Source of the DNA: Trichomonas vaginalis G3
Lineage: Eukaryota > Parabasalia > Trichomonadida > Trichomonadidae
Assembly: GCF_026262505.1 (NCBI RefSeq)
Contig: NC_067206.1
Location: 35,975,896-36,039,895 of the forward strand
DNA: 64,000 nt
Direction of reading: 5' to 3'
Below are positions 52,510 through 62,722 of the stretch, in pieces (the stretch's first letter is position 1; every line of letters begins with the position of its first letter). The translations under genes were made by a program, and so were the position numbers. The notes below the pieces were generated by a model. The model searched no databases. It was not told where the DNA came from and saw only the letters and a program-made list of their open reading frames with translations.

Positions 52510-53176
52510 TTAAATGGCAATATTCTTATCTTCGTCTTTGATATGGGTCTCAATAACAATTGCGTCTTTTGCTGGTGGATTATTTGTGACAAATGTGGCG
52601 TTGTGAGCATCTTTGACGTCTTTGGTGCCATCAACAGATACTTTAAGGTCTTGTATATCTCTCTGTGTTTTGATTGTAGTTGCGAAATGGAATGATTCTG
52701 GATTGTCTGAGTAGTCGCTGGTAACTGCGCCATTCTGGTACCTGTGTGTTAGTGGGAACTTGTAGTAGTAGCCGTTCTCGTTGATGTCGGCAAAGAATGA
52801 GACTTTAAGGTGAATTTCGGCTGTTTTGCCAGCAGGAAGATTGCCGAGATGGAAACTGCTAAGACCATTGCCAATGTCTTCACCAAGCATAGCATGATGG
52901 CCGGCGTTCTTTGCTTCTTCGAATTCTTTCTTAGCCTCTTCTTTTACACGAAGTTGAGGCCGAATCTCCTTACCATCAACAATGAAAAGAGAATCATATG
53001 TGCAGAATTGTGGTTCGTTTGGGAAACAGTATGTGATGTCAGTGTTTTGACCTGTAGTATTCGTGAAAACTTGTTTAATTGTATAAGAAAGGAATGTATC
53101 TTGCTGGATACCATCAATACTTACTGATGAGTATGTTAGTTTTGATTCTTTCTGGGAGAACTATTCTTCCAATCAT
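52510..53176 (-). CDS. VIT/vWA gene, N-terminal VIT domain piece
   Basis: It holds a vault protein inter-alpha-trypsin (VIT) domain: SIDGIQQDTFLSYTIKQVFT, TYCFPNEPQFCTYDSLF, RPQLRVKEEAKKEFEEAK, GLSSFHLGNLPAGKTAEIHL. VIT followed by vWA is the standard order in this family. The gene most likely begins at ATG 53176 (MIGRIVLPER); that short frame and the main VIT frame (open from about 53150) are one base apart near 53145. The VIT frame then stops at 52510, just before the vWA frame. The three joints could be homopolymer errors or real decay. Confidence 0.7.
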
Positions 53177-53300
53177 TTGACAAAAATGAATTCACTTAAA
53201 TTTTTTATCGTAAATTTATTCAAAATTTTTCTTTATATTTTACCATCAATCTTGATTAAAAAATTTTAAGCTATGCTGCAAGGGTATAGACAATTTTAAC

Positions 53301-53367
53301 ATATTTTTCCGGACTTTTCAGAGAATTGAGCGCAGGCTCAATTCTCTGAAACAGTCCGAAGAAATAT
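53301..53367. repeat. Large imperfect hairpin, about 30-bp arms
   Basis: CAGAGAATTGAGC (53319-53331) pairs perfectly with GCTCAATTCTCTG (53336-53348) around GCAG. Pairing extends outward through CCGGACT / AGTCCG and ATATTT / AAATAT with a few mismatches. Confidence 0.75.
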
Positions 53368-53368
53368 G

Positions 53369-53449
53369 AAAGTCTGTCATAGCTTTCAATGATTAGCTCG
53401 ATTTTAACGGAACCTTAAAATCGAGCATTGAAAAGTCTAGACAGACTTT
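53369..53449. repeat. Second large imperfect hairpin
   Basis: AAAGTCTGTC (53369-53378) pairs with GACAGACTTT (53440-53449). Inside, GCTCGATTTTAA pairs with TTAAAATCGAGC and CTTTCAAT with ATTGAAAAG. It begins directly after the first hairpin. Confidence 0.75.
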
Positions 53450-53629
53450 TTTTTGAAACTCAATTTTTCATTCAAAAATTTTTGATCAATTTTTTTCAAA
53501 GAAATGGTAAATTGTGATTGCCAGAAGACATTTTTTATTCAATCTCCATTCAAAGCATATTTCTAAAACATGTTTACAAGACATATTTGCTCTTAGTTAA
53601 CTCATATTAAAATAGACTTATTCATAAAG

Positions 53630-53692
53630 GCGACGGAATTTATGAATAGGGTACCCTATTTATGAACGGTTAGAATTTGGAAAAACCGTCGC
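53630..53692. repeat. Nested palindrome
   Basis: Outer arms are GCGACGG (53630-53636) and CCGTCGC (53686-53692). The inner perfect 14-bp palindrome is ATAGGGTACCCTAT (53646-53659), flanked by inverse TTATGAA words. Confidence 0.6.
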
Positions 53693-54935
53693 AAGTATGA
53701 AAACCCTAGATATGGAAAAACCGTCAAAAGTATGAACAGGTAGGTGATCGGAATCTTCATATTTTTTATTTGGAATTTCCAAACAAAAGTTGTTTCGAAA
53801 TTCCAATCAATTTGGAATTTATAAATTCCAATGTTTATTCATAAATAAGTTGACAAGTGTGGATAACCCTTTATTTGTCAAATGGAAAAAGAAATTAGAA
53901 ATTAAGTGGTTTTAAAGTATATTAGACACATGTATTGGTATTACTATTTTTGAATATTTTGAGAGAAAATCCCTAAAAAGCGAGAAAATCTAAGACGGTT
54001 TGAGAAAATATATAAACTATTGAAAATTTGAATTAAACTTCTAATTTGGAAAAAAGAAATTTGGAAAGAAGAAAATTCAAAAATCGAGATTTAGACTCAG
54101 CATCAAATGGAGAACAAAATGTTTCTTCATATGAAGGAAAAAAATTTTCTTGTGAAGAAATAGAGTTTTTAAAATTTTATTGTATGTAATGAAATAAACA
54201 AATATTAAAATTATTTTTTGATAACAAGAAAATTCCCAATAGAAAATATTTGAGAGAAAGAAAAAAAGAAAATTGAAAAATATTACTCTCCTTTATATTT
54301 CATGAGATTTTAAATTTATTCTCATAAAATTGACAATTTTATACGTTTAGATGAAAATAAGTGATTTTGGTTGAAATAGAAATTATTATTTGCTTACAGC
54401 TATCAAATAGATTTTTGCTATTTTGATTAAAATTTGTTAATCAAATTAATAAATTTTTTCTAAATATCTTAAATATCTGGATCACTCACATATACAATGA
54501 ATTGAACGATAAAAATAATACAAACTCAACTAAGTTTCCTGTCTTTCAACTAAAAAAAATTATGCAAATTAAATTAAATTGTTTATTCAAATATAAAACA
54601 AAGATGAAGTAATTACAGTTATCATAAACTTTATGAATAACTCTGTAATTGGTTCAGATTTTCGTAAAAATATTTTTATTAATATCGATAAGAATACGTT
54701 TACCTACTATCACAACATATCGATAAACAAGAGTAGAGTGATTTTTATCATCAAAACTTTTTAAAAACTGTAAGCTGGAAGGAAAAATCTTGTTTTTTCT
54801 GAGTTAGTTGTAGAACTATTGATGCACGAGTTATCATTGTGATGTAGAAGGATGTCAATGTACTGACTGAAGGATATGAAGTGAATTGAATTTCATTGCA
54901 TTTCAATTTGATCAAAATTTGTTGAAATGATATGA

Positions 54936-55550
54936 ATGTGTCAACATCTGTATCACTCTCTTTCACTCCTTCCCTATTCTTTCGAGAACGAAGCTAGCTC
55001 AGCTTTCGCTGAGCGAATTGACACTTTTGATGCCCTAAACGTACATGCTCTCAAATTTATCGAAAAAATTATACCACCTAAACTAGTATATTCGTATTTT
55101 AAATATGATATTATCCTTAGAATCCACACTAGAATATATTTAAATCAACTTTTTAAAAAGTTCGAATCCTGCGCGTCTCACTTTTTAAATTTTCGAAAAG
55201 GAAAATTATATTCTCCTAAAATGAAAACAATTTTCCGAATTGACATCCTTACTTAATTAGCACATATATACGTCATATTCAATTTGCTCATTATGAATTT
55301 ATTATCATGAACTTAATTTATAAAAAAATAAACGATCACAAAAGGAGTCAAATGTTGCCCTCAGCGAGGAAAGATGGAAAAAAGCGGCAGCAGGATACCC
55401 TTTGCAAACTCCTTGCCGAAACTAAATACCAAGTCTTCAACATCACAAATGCGGCAAATACCTTTTATGATACAGGTATCAGAGTATTATTTCTTCTACT
55501 GGTTGATTTTGATTTTCAGGATATCTTAAGATTCTTCCATGATTTGGAAA
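54936..55550. other. Region without a supported gene
   Basis: Two plus-strand frames (54936-55256 and 55307-55558) have no family resemblance. A strong hairpin AGCTCAGC-TTTC-GCTGAGC lies near 54998-55015. Confidence 0.35.
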
Positions 55551-56046
55551 CAAGTTAATGAATCTTTTGACATGATTGAAAGACAATGAAAGGTAGTGCA
55601 AACTTAATGATTGTTTCTTTATGCATAACGCTTCGGATGAACTCTCATATGCATATCGCTTCGGTAGAAGTTTAGTCAGATGAACGATCCACATACACAT
55701 ACATTATATATACACCTGACTTAATATCTCATATTTTCAAATTGTCTTTCAATCATGTCAAAAGATTCATTAATTTTTGTTACAAATTAAAATTTACGAC
55801 TTTTCTAACAATTTTTAAATGACTAAACAAGTCACTCATCTAATTGTCTTTCATTCATGTCAAGTCGTAAATTTTAATTTGTAACAAAATATTAGGTTTG
55901 CACTACCTTTCATTATATAAATTTTCAATAAGGAATTATCTAATTCATGTGACATTATATATACACCTGACTTAATATTTTGTTACAAATTAAAATTTAC
56001 GACTTTTCTAACAATTTTTAAATGACTAAACAAGTCACTCATCTAA
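55551..56046. repeat. Nested inverted and direct repeats upstream of ankyrin gene 2
   Basis: A 65-base direct repeat, 55779-55844 and 55982-56046, contains the leader and first eight codons of the ankyrin gene at 56022. Its first 28 bases also occur inverted at 55862-55889. AATGAATCTTTTGACATGAT (from about 55557) recurs inverted at 55742-55773, and GAAAGGTAGTGCAAAC (from about 55587) recurs inverted near 55897-55912. The TATATACACCTGACTTAATA block is also doubled (55709, 55957). Confidence 0.8.
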
Positions 56047-56654
56047 ATAGATACAGCGAATTTAGAAGTGATTATAATTACCATATAGAGATATACAATG
56101 CGTTATATCAGTTAAAAACGGTAAGCGAAGAAGAATTAAACTCAATTTACAAAAAGATCAAAAACAAACTGATTGATTCAAAGAAATATTTCCCCAAATG
56201 TATAATAAGAGACATTTTACAGATAATTCCTTATAATAACCGCTACACAAAGTCATATTTGAAACTTGCGAAACTCATATCAGATGATTATCAAGTAATA
56301 GAAGTCAATAATATCCCAACTATTTCTAACTACCTGTTTTACAAAGAATACGGAATTAAACTGGATAAATCTAGCGATTTCGGAAAAATGACTCAAGATG
56401 ATCTAGATATTCATGCAAAGTTTCCACTTTTCAAGTCTATTATGGATAATGACTTAGGGGTATTCATATCATTCACAGAAAGAGAAGGATTTGATGAAAA
56501 CAAAAAACTTGTAAGCAATTTATATCCAGATTCTGGTAAAGGATATTCATTACTTGAATTATGCTGTTATCATGGAGCAGTTGATTGTTTCAAGTTCTTA
56601 AGAACGAAATATGACTCAGAAATAACTCAAACGTGTTTACAATTGTCATTTTAG
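56022..56654 (+). CDS. Ankyrin gene 2, N-terminal domain piece (DUF3447-like)
   Basis: Starts MTKQVTHLNRYSEFRSDYNY and follows the N-terminal domain of the gene at 47972 throughout (ALYQLKT.SEEELNSIYK, IPYNNRYTKSYLKLAKLISD, GYSLLELCCYHGAVDCFKFL). The frame stops at TAG 56652 in TCATTTTAGGAAG. The paralogue has one more T at this place, so a single-base loss in a T run separates this piece from the rest. Either the gene is newly broken or it is a sequence error. The first eight codons are duplicated 203 bases upstream. Confidence 0.85.
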   Translation: MTKQVTHLNRYSEFRSDYNYHIEIYNALYQLKTVSEEELNSIYKKIKNKLIDSKKYFPKCIIRDILQIIPYNNRYTKSYLKLAKLISDDYQVIEVNNIPTISNYLFYKEYGIKLDKSSDFGKMTQDDLDIHAKFPLFKSIMDNDLGVFISFTEREGFDENKKLVSNLYPDSGKGYSLLELCCYHGAVDCFKFLRTKYDSEITQTCLQLSF

Positions 56655-57553
56655 GAAGAAATCAAGAGATCTTGATTGAATGTTTGAAATATCAAAAACC
56701 AGATAAAAAATGCATGAAATATGCAATTATTTCACATAATATTGATTTTGTCACATTTTTGAAGAATGAACACTATATAATGATCAAATTAGAACACTAT
56801 GCAGAATATAATAATCTTGAATCATTTTTAGTTTATTTTGATAAAGCAACAAATTTGAACGAGTGCCTTGTGTATTCATTAAGGTTTTATATTCCATCTC
56901 TTCCAATCATGATCATTTCTTTTGGTGCATATATTAATGCAGAAGTTAATTCTCAAGGAACGGCTCTCATAAATGCATGTAATAATAATGATACGGAGAT
57001 GGCTGAAATTATTCTTTCAGCTGGAGCAAATCCTAATAAAAGAGCACCCAATAGTTATAGTTCTATTTGCTGGGGAGGAACAGCTCTTCATTTGGCAGCA
57101 GCAAATAATAATAAAGAAATTGTAGAACTTCTTCTTTCACATGGAGCAGATGTCAATGCAGAAGATACGAGGAAATGGACAGCTCTTCATTATGCAGCAA
57201 TTAATTCTAAAGAAATAGTTGAACTTCTTCTATCACACGGTTTAAAAATTGATGTACAAGATGAAAACGGTGAAACAGCTCTTCATCAGGCTGCATATAA
57301 TAATAGTAAAGAAATTGCCCAAGTTCTCCTTTTTCATGGTGCAAATATCCATGAAAAAGATCAAGAAGGAAGAACACCCCTTCATCACACAGCCTTTAAT
57401 AATAGTAAAGAAACTGCCACAGTTCTCCTTCTACATGGTGCAAATATCAATGAAATAGATAAAATGGGAAGAACAGCTCTTTATATTGCGAAATATTATA
57501 ATCGAAAAGAAATTGTAGAACTTTTCCTTTCACATAGTGCTAATCTCAAATAA
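56633..57553 (+). CDS. Ankyrin gene 2, ankyrin repeat piece
   Basis: Continues the gene from 56022 in another frame (ILGRNQEILIECLKYQKPDK, MKYAIISHNIDFVTFL). It then has about seven ankyrin repeats: GTALINACNNNDTEMAEIIL, GTALHLAAANNNKEIVELLL, WTALHYAAINSKEIVELLL and so on, ending ELFLSHSANLK. Unlike the large gene, its repeats differ freely from each other and no higher-order unit exists, so this looks like the unexpanded state of the same family. The start given is the first Met of the frame, not a real initiation site. Confidence 0.85.
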   Translation: MFTIVILGRNQEILIECLKYQKPDKKCMKYAIISHNIDFVTFLKNEHYIMIKLEHYAEYNNLESFLVYFDKATNLNECLVYSLRFYIPSLPIMIISFGAYINAEVNSQGTALINACNNNDTEMAEIILSAGANPNKRAPNSYSSICWGGTALHLAAANNNKEIVELLLSHGADVNAEDTRKWTALHYAAINSKEIVELLLSHGLKIDVQDENGETALHQAAYNNSKEIAQVLLFHGANIHEKDQEGRTPLHHTAFNNSKETATVLLLHGANINEIDKMGRTALYIAKYYNRKEIVELFLSHSANLK

Positions 57554-57887
57554 CTATAGTAAATGAACTGAATATAGCATTCATTTGAGATTGGGGACTA
57601 GATCACTGTACATGGACTTGATTCATATCCATGTATACGTGAAAAGACAGAGTCAGATAAATGCTATGTTTACAATTATTAATAAAAATATCAATTTTTT
57701 CATAGGGAAAAATATTCTTCGAACTCATTATTAATTTTTTTTTGAAAGGATTTTTCTCAAAGTAGAGGAGAGGAGTAGGATAAGGAGATTTAACATATAA
57801 AATGAGTTTCTTAGATATGCAAATAATTATTTTTATTGTTGTCAAAAAATTGCGCTCCACGCCGATAATTTATATAAAAATTTCAAA
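57554..57887. other. AT-rich intergenic stretch
   Basis: No gene seen. The small minus-strand frame at 57603-57860 has no supporting features. Confidence 0.4.
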
Positions 57888-59519
57888 ATGTATACGTTTA
57901 AAATGAATCATGAGAAACTCAGCTCACCTACAGAAAGGAAACTTATATTTGATGATGATGCCGAAGACAATGACCAAGTGAAGCAGTTTAAAGAAGAATA
58001 TCAAAAACTTGAAGCATCTATTAAAGAAAAATCACGCAAAAAATCTCGATTGAATGCAGCTGTACGTGATCTTAATTCCAAACTAGAAAGTATGAAAAAG
58101 GCTAACAAAATACAGAAAATTCAGCAAAACGAAATAGAAAAATCATTACGTATAAGAAGAAAGAAATTCGAAGAAAACAATTCCTCTTATGAAAAAGCAA
58201 AAGATCAATACATAGCAAGCTCGAAAAAGGCTGAACGTGTGAAAACTATTATAGAAAAGATTAAGACAGAATTGCAAAAAGCAAAGATTTTAATTGAGAG
58301 TGAAGAATCGAAACTCAGAGAGATAAGGCCATGTGTTGTTGATTATGGTCTACTACAGACTAATATTCAACTTATGAAACAGCGGATAGATAACAAAAGA
58401 GAAATTCTTAAACAAAGAAACATAGATTTTTCTGAAGCACAACAAAAAATGCAGCAATTAGTATCAGATGAGCAAAAATACATTAATTCTAAGAATACAC
58501 TCGAAGAAAATTTAGATGATTTAGATGCAAGAAGGCACCAAACCCAGCAAATCTTAACTGATCCTATTGACAATCTTGATTATGAAGAGTCTATTGTTGC
58601 AGATGCCGAAAGAGATGCAAATGAAACCGAACAAAGACATAACCAAATTCAATCTGACGATGGACAACAAATTATTGATAAGATTCTTGAAGAAATTGTT
58701 GCTTTAGAAAAAGATAATAGTGTTCGCCGAGAAGGGCTTGAATCAAAGCAAAAACAACTTGATGCATTTAAAGAAAGTTATGCAAAAAATCCTATTGTCA
58801 GTCCAATGCCATCTAAATCACCAGAAATCAAATATAAGTCCCAGCCATTATCTATTGCCGAAGCTCAGGAGCAAGTTGAGAAATTAAGTGCTCAATTGGA
58901 AGCAAAACTTCAATCTGTTGAAGATGAAGAAAGGGCTATTGATGACCTTGTGAAAAACAACATTCTAAAGAGAAAAGAAATCGATGAAAAGTACAAGGCA
59001 AAACTAGAAAAGCTCAATCAACTCCAAACACTCAAAAATACTACAGAAGCTTTGATATTTTCAGTATCAGAGTTGATGGCTAAAAATGATCATTTGGTGG
59101 AGATTTCTGATAGAAATCAAAAATCAATAGATGAAATCAATCACAGGAATGCAAATGCAGAACGTGATAGGAACACAAACAATAAATTCTCACTTGAATT
59201 GCAGAAACTTCGTCAAGGACTCAAAGATAAAGAAGAAGAAAGAAGAGCAATGGACGAAATGCTCGCCGAACTTAAGAAGCAAATTGAACAGAGTGAAAAA
59301 GATTACACTCAATTGGAAGCTTCATTGAAGATGAAAGAAGAAGAGGCTGCTAAGATCGAAGAAAATATGAAAGAAATTACAAGTAAACTCGAAAATGCAA
59401 ATCAACGAGCCGCCGAACAAAAGAAACTTCTTGATGAATTCATTGAAGCACATCCATATATTAATAGGGATCCAAATGACATGATCGGTCAACTTGCACA
59501 GCTTGTTTCGGCAGCTTAA
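57888..59519 (+). CDS. Long coiled-coil protein, 543 aa
   Basis: After an acidic start (FDDDAEDNDQ) almost the whole chain is heptad coiled coil: residues 30-250 (EEYQKLEASIKEKSRKKSRL, KIQKIQQNEIEKSLRIRRKK), a Pro-bearing break near 300-315 (NPIVSPMPSKSPEIKYKSQP), then 320-515. The tail (IEAHPYINRDPNDMIGQLAQ) is a short conserved-looking non-coiled end. No motor head or membrane segment. A cytoskeletal or flagellar/centrosomal structural role is inferred from architecture. The start may be 57888 or the Met at 57903. Confidence 0.7.
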   Translation: MYTFKMNHEKLSSPTERKLIFDDDAEDNDQVKQFKEEYQKLEASIKEKSRKKSRLNAAVRDLNSKLESMKKANKIQKIQQNEIEKSLRIRRKKFEENNSSYEKAKDQYIASSKKAERVKTIIEKIKTELQKAKILIESEESKLREIRPCVVDYGLLQTNIQLMKQRIDNKREILKQRNIDFSEAQQKMQQLVSDEQKYINSKNTLEENLDDLDARRHQTQQILTDPIDNLDYEESIVADAERDANETEQRHNQIQSDDGQQIIDKILEEIVALEKDNSVRREGLESKQKQLDAFKESYAKNPIVSPMPSKSPEIKYKSQPLSIAEAQEQVEKLSAQLEAKLQSVEDEERAIDDLVKNNILKRKEIDEKYKAKLEKLNQLQTLKNTTEALIFSVSELMAKNDHLVEISDRNQKSIDEINHRNANAERDRNTNNKFSLELQKLRQGLKDKEEERRAMDEMLAELKKQIEQSEKDYTQLEASLKMKEEEAAKIEENMKEITSKLENANQRAAEQKKLLDEFIEAHPYINRDPNDMIGQLAQLVSAA

Positions 59520-59805
59520 ATATACACTATTATTTATCTTTATTATGTTAAATTACTTTTGTGTTATTAACTTACATTCTTTTTTATTTCTTCATAAATT
59601 AATTAAGAATTATGAAACCATGAAGCTTACTTTAACATTAGCATATAGATGCAATTTCAATTTACAAGAAAATGTTGTTCCCATAAGAAAAATTCATTTA
59701 TTTAAAAGGACTAAGAAATTGTGAACTTAAGGAGATATATTTTAAAAGAAATACTGATTTTTAAAAAATCAAAATGGAATAATAACAACAGACATTAAAA
59801 ATTTA
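59520..59805. other. AT-rich intergenic stretch
   Basis: Between convergent coiled-coil and NT-C2 genes; no gene seen. Confidence 0.4.
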
Positions 59806-60480
59806 TTACATTTGAGCAGAATCAATAATAATTTTGGATAAAATATCATCAACTTGAGTTTCTAATTCTTGATATCTTTTTTCAGAAATTGGAACTGGTG
59901 CAAGTTCATACGGTTGCTTAGGAGCTTGGAAACTGACAGTTGTTCCACCTGTCCTAGCGTTTGTAACTAAAGCACCAACAGATCTTTCTGAAATATTTGT
60001 TGTAGTTGAAGGGAAATCAGATATTGAATTTGATTTAGGAGTAGAAAAGCTATCAAGAGAATTCGGTTGTCCAGATGCTGAAGTATTAACATCAATGGTA
60101 CATCTGAATTTTGTATTATAAGTGCAATTTGAAAGTAATATCTCGACATTTTGTACTTTTTCGTGAAATACTGTAGTGCAGTCGATTTCCGCAATTCCAT
60201 ATCGCGTAAAATCTTTGCCACTTGCATCTTCGAACCTGAAAGAAAGTCTAAGAGGATGTGGATGCTTATCGGTGGCAACAGCAGCAATCATACACTTAAT
60301 CTCTGCAGGTTCTGTCCAATTTGCAGTATTGTTCGTAATATTGACACTCTTAGAAGTGTATTCGCTGCGATCTTGTTTAATTTTAACGAATATTGGGGTT
60401 CCATGTGGTGGAATATCTATGAGGGACATATTCTTCAGTGTCACATATACTTTCTTTAAGTTTTTATTGCGAGAAAACAT
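59806..60480 (-). CDS. N-terminal C2-type (NT-C2) domain protein, 224 aa
   Basis: Residues 5-140 fit the NT-C2 fold of EEIG1/EHBP1-type proteins: KKVYVTLKNMSLIDIPPHGT, PIFVKIKQDRSEYTSKSVNI, TANWTEPAEIKCMIA, LRLSFRFEDASGKDF, GIAEIDCTTVFHEKVQ. No Ca-binding Asp cluster is visible, as usual for NT-C2. The C-terminal 85 residues are Ser/Thr-rich and disordered, with a final helix (EKRYQELETQVDDILSKII). Membrane or partner binding is inferred. The ATG follows at 60480 in an A-rich leader. Confidence 0.6.
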   Translation of the reverse strand: MFSRNKNLKKVYVTLKNMSLIDIPPHGTPIFVKIKQDRSEYTSKSVNITNNTANWTEPAEIKCMIAAVATDKHPHPLRLSFRFEDASGKDFTRYGIAEIDCTTVFHEKVQNVEILLSNCTYNTKFRCTIDVNTSASGQPNSLDSFSTPKSNSISDFPSTTTNISERSVGALVTNARTGGTTVSFQAPKQPYELAPVPISEKRYQELETQVDDILSKIIIDSAQM

Positions 60481-60782
60481 ATTTTATAAAACAAATAAAA
60501 GTGACGATGCAAAAATAATGTATTTTGCCGCTGTCAAGCGATTAATTTGTTCAGCAAGTAGTGGATGTATGAACTTATATTAGGATGTAGTTAGCTCCTG
60601 CTCACGACATTCGTATTAAAGCCATTTGTTAATCAAATATTTTGAAATTATTTTTGATATGAGCATAAGTTTATACGAGTAATGCACTTTATTCTGTAAT
60701 ACAAACGGATTTGCAATATAAATAAATTCAAAACAAGAAAATAAAAATAATAAAAACAAAAATAATGATTAAAAACCATAAA
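60481..60782. other. AT-rich intergenic stretch
   Basis: Between two minus-strand genes; promoter of the NT-C2 gene expected here. Nothing else seen. Confidence 0.4.
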
Positions 60783-62462
60783 TTAATCAGTTTCCATGAA
60801 TGCAATGTTACCTGTATCTGTTAATATGCTAGATGTAACTTCGCCAACACTGATATCATTCAAAGCACTTTGTAACTTAGAATCTATTTCAGAATCATCA
60901 TCATCGGAGATTCCTTCAATTAATCTGTTAATAGCACTTGTATCAATGCTCGAAGCATCGTTTCCAAGTGAAGATGATGCATTTGATGGAGAAGAAACGT
61001 TAGATGGTGAATAAGTACTAGATACACTTGGCAATTCTCCATCATCGCTATCAGATTGTAGCATTGAAGTGAGATCCAATGCAGAAAATTCTTCAACGTC
61101 GCTTGGCAATGCAAATATTGGACCAAGAGGTGGTAATTCAATTCCTTTCTTTTGTGGTTTGGCAGGTTGTGGCTTCGGTTGTTGATTTTGTGGTTGCTTT
61201 GGTTGTTGAATTTGATCAAATTCATTGACAACAAGAGGAGGCTCTGGAGTTAGTTGTGTAATGAGATTTTGCATGCTTGTATTTGTTTGCCGTTGTCTCA
61301 AATCGGATTTTTGAGGATTTGGCTTTACATCATATGTTTCTCTTACAATTGTTTCAAGTTGAAGATTTTGCTTTTGTGGTTTAGGAGCTGGCGATAATGG
61401 TTTTTGCATATCACTATTAGAATCCTCTATTCTTAGGGATGGAGGATATTCAAATTCTGGTCTTTCAACAGAATCTGGGTTTCCAATACGAATTGGGGCC
61501 TTTTCTGGAACTGGATTAGAAACTGATGGTCCTGGAGTAATGTAAAGAGGTGTTTCTGGTTTAGAAGGTGGCTGAACAGGATCAATTGTTGGACCTGGTT
61601 TACTAACGAGAGTTCTGAGTGATATCCTTCCTTGTGTTTGCGTTCCATTATCAACTGTTTCAAGAGAATCACATTGAACTGTAACTGTGGCAAGTTGCCT
61701 TTCTTTTGTAATTGATTGTGAAGGAATATCTGCTTTTGGAGTAGATGATGGTGTTGATGGCTTCTGTCTCTGACTATTATCAATATCAGGTGCATCTCTG
61801 AGAATTTGGTTGACAAACTGCAAAAGTAGATCTCCTAAAGCTTCTTCAGAAGGAACTGATGATGCTGTTAGTGGAGCATCATTGATTATGCTTTGAATAA
61901 GCTCCATGCATCGAGCTTCGTATTGTGGAAGAAGCGCTTCTGTATTTGTAGCTTCATTTCGTTTTCGAGTTTCTTTTGTGTTAGTTGCTTGAGTATTATA
62001 AGTAATAACAGGTTTAGTATTCTGAGCTTCGAAAATTTGGATTGGAAAGTTGTATGTTGTCGTTAACTGGTTTCTATAACTTTGAGTATCGCGATCACAA
62101 AGAGTGACTGGTGGTTTTTGCGGTATTTTAGGCTTTTCTTCTTCTGGTTCTTTGGATTTCTTCTTTTCTGCTTCATCTTGTGAAGGCTTAGAGATTTTTG
62201 AAAAGATATATTGGTTAGAAAATGAAAGTGTTCTTTGTCTGACAGGATAATTATCTTCTGAAGGCTCTTCGTATAATTCTGATTCGTCTATTTTGTATTT
62301 TTGATTAATTCGTTCAAGCTGATCTTGGGGAATATCTAATCTTTGAGGTAGAAATTGACTGAGAAAGTCATTACCACTATCGATAGCTATCTCACGCCGC
62401 ACTTTTAGATCATTAAGAGATGATACAAGATCTTGTATAATAGGTTTATAATTCTTACTCAT
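60783..62462 (-). CDS. Low-complexity protein with TQT/TNT motifs, 559 aa
   Basis: Residues 1-60 are helical (MSKNYKPIIQDLVSSLNDLK). Then comes a charged K/E/P stretch (KKKSKEPEEEKPKIPQKPP) and a region with TQS, TQA, TNT and TQT words (DRDTQSY, YNTQATNTK, NEATNTEA, DNGTQTQGR, RQTNTS). A helical patch near 185-225 (CMELIQSIINDAPL, LLLQFVNQILRDAPD) follows, then Pro/Gln-rich sequence and a Ser/Asp-rich end (SDDDDSEIDSKLQSALND). TQT words are the core of dynein light chain LC8 binding sites, which are common in ciliary and centrosomal proteins. The family is not recognised. Confidence 0.6.
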   Translation of the reverse strand: MSKNYKPIIQDLVSSLNDLKVRREIAIDSGNDFLSQFLPQRLDIPQDQLERINQKYKIDESELYEEPSEDNYPVRQRTLSFSNQYIFSKISKPSQDEAEKKKSKEPEEEKPKIPQKPPVTLCDRDTQSYRNQLTTTYNFPIQIFEAQNTKPVITYNTQATNTKETRKRNEATNTEALLPQYEARCMELIQSIINDAPLTASSVPSEEALGDLLLQFVNQILRDAPDIDNSQRQKPSTPSSTPKADIPSQSITKERQLATVTVQCDSLETVDNGTQTQGRISLRTLVSKPGPTIDPVQPPSKPETPLYITPGPSVSNPVPEKAPIRIGNPDSVERPEFEYPPSLRIEDSNSDMQKPLSPAPKPQKQNLQLETIVRETYDVKPNPQKSDLRQRQTNTSMQNLITQLTPEPPLVVNEFDQIQQPKQPQNQQPKPQPAKPQKKGIELPPLGPIFALPSDVEEFSALDLTSMLQSDSDDGELPSVSSTYSPSNVSSPSNASSSLGNDASSIDTSAINRLIEGISDDDDSEIDSKLQSALNDISVGEVTSSILTDTGNIAFMETD

Positions 62463-62722
62463 TTTGTATGATTTTTTGCACGTTTAGAAATTTTGAATAC
62501 TCTGAAAATCAAAATCAATCATTTATTTTAACACGGTAAATATGTTTTCAGTATCACTTGTATTTCACAGTAAAATTTATGATTTATATCAAGAATTGAT
62601 TCAATTCGTAGATTTATGAGGTCTTTTTACTTTGGAAAACATTGCCTTTTTCAAGAATATTAAAATGTGAAGTTATCAAACTATTTAGTATCTTGTTTCA
62701 TTGGTCGCATTCAAAATTTTAG
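62463..62722. promoter_or_regulatory. Divergent promoter region
   Basis: 260 bases between the divergent genes at 62462 and 62723; AT-rich, no repeats seen. Both promoters must lie here. Confidence 0.4.

Larger units (their letters stand above)
53177..54935. other. Long AT-rich intergenic region with palindromes
   Basis: No gene seen in about 1.75 kb. It contains two adjacent large hairpins (53301-53449), a nested palindrome (53630-53692), direct repeats of GGAAAAACCGTC with TATGAA words (about 53660-53735), and short TTGGAATTT inverse repeats (about 53770-53835). Confidence 0.6.

Noticed and set aside
55161-55175. tRNA B-box-like GTTCGAATCC
   Set aside because: No A box at the right distance upstream and no acceptor stem can be drawn.
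54936-55558. Two plus-strand frames of 106 and 83 codons
   Set aside because: No domain pattern; the second runs into the nested repeat region and its end is shaped by that repeat.
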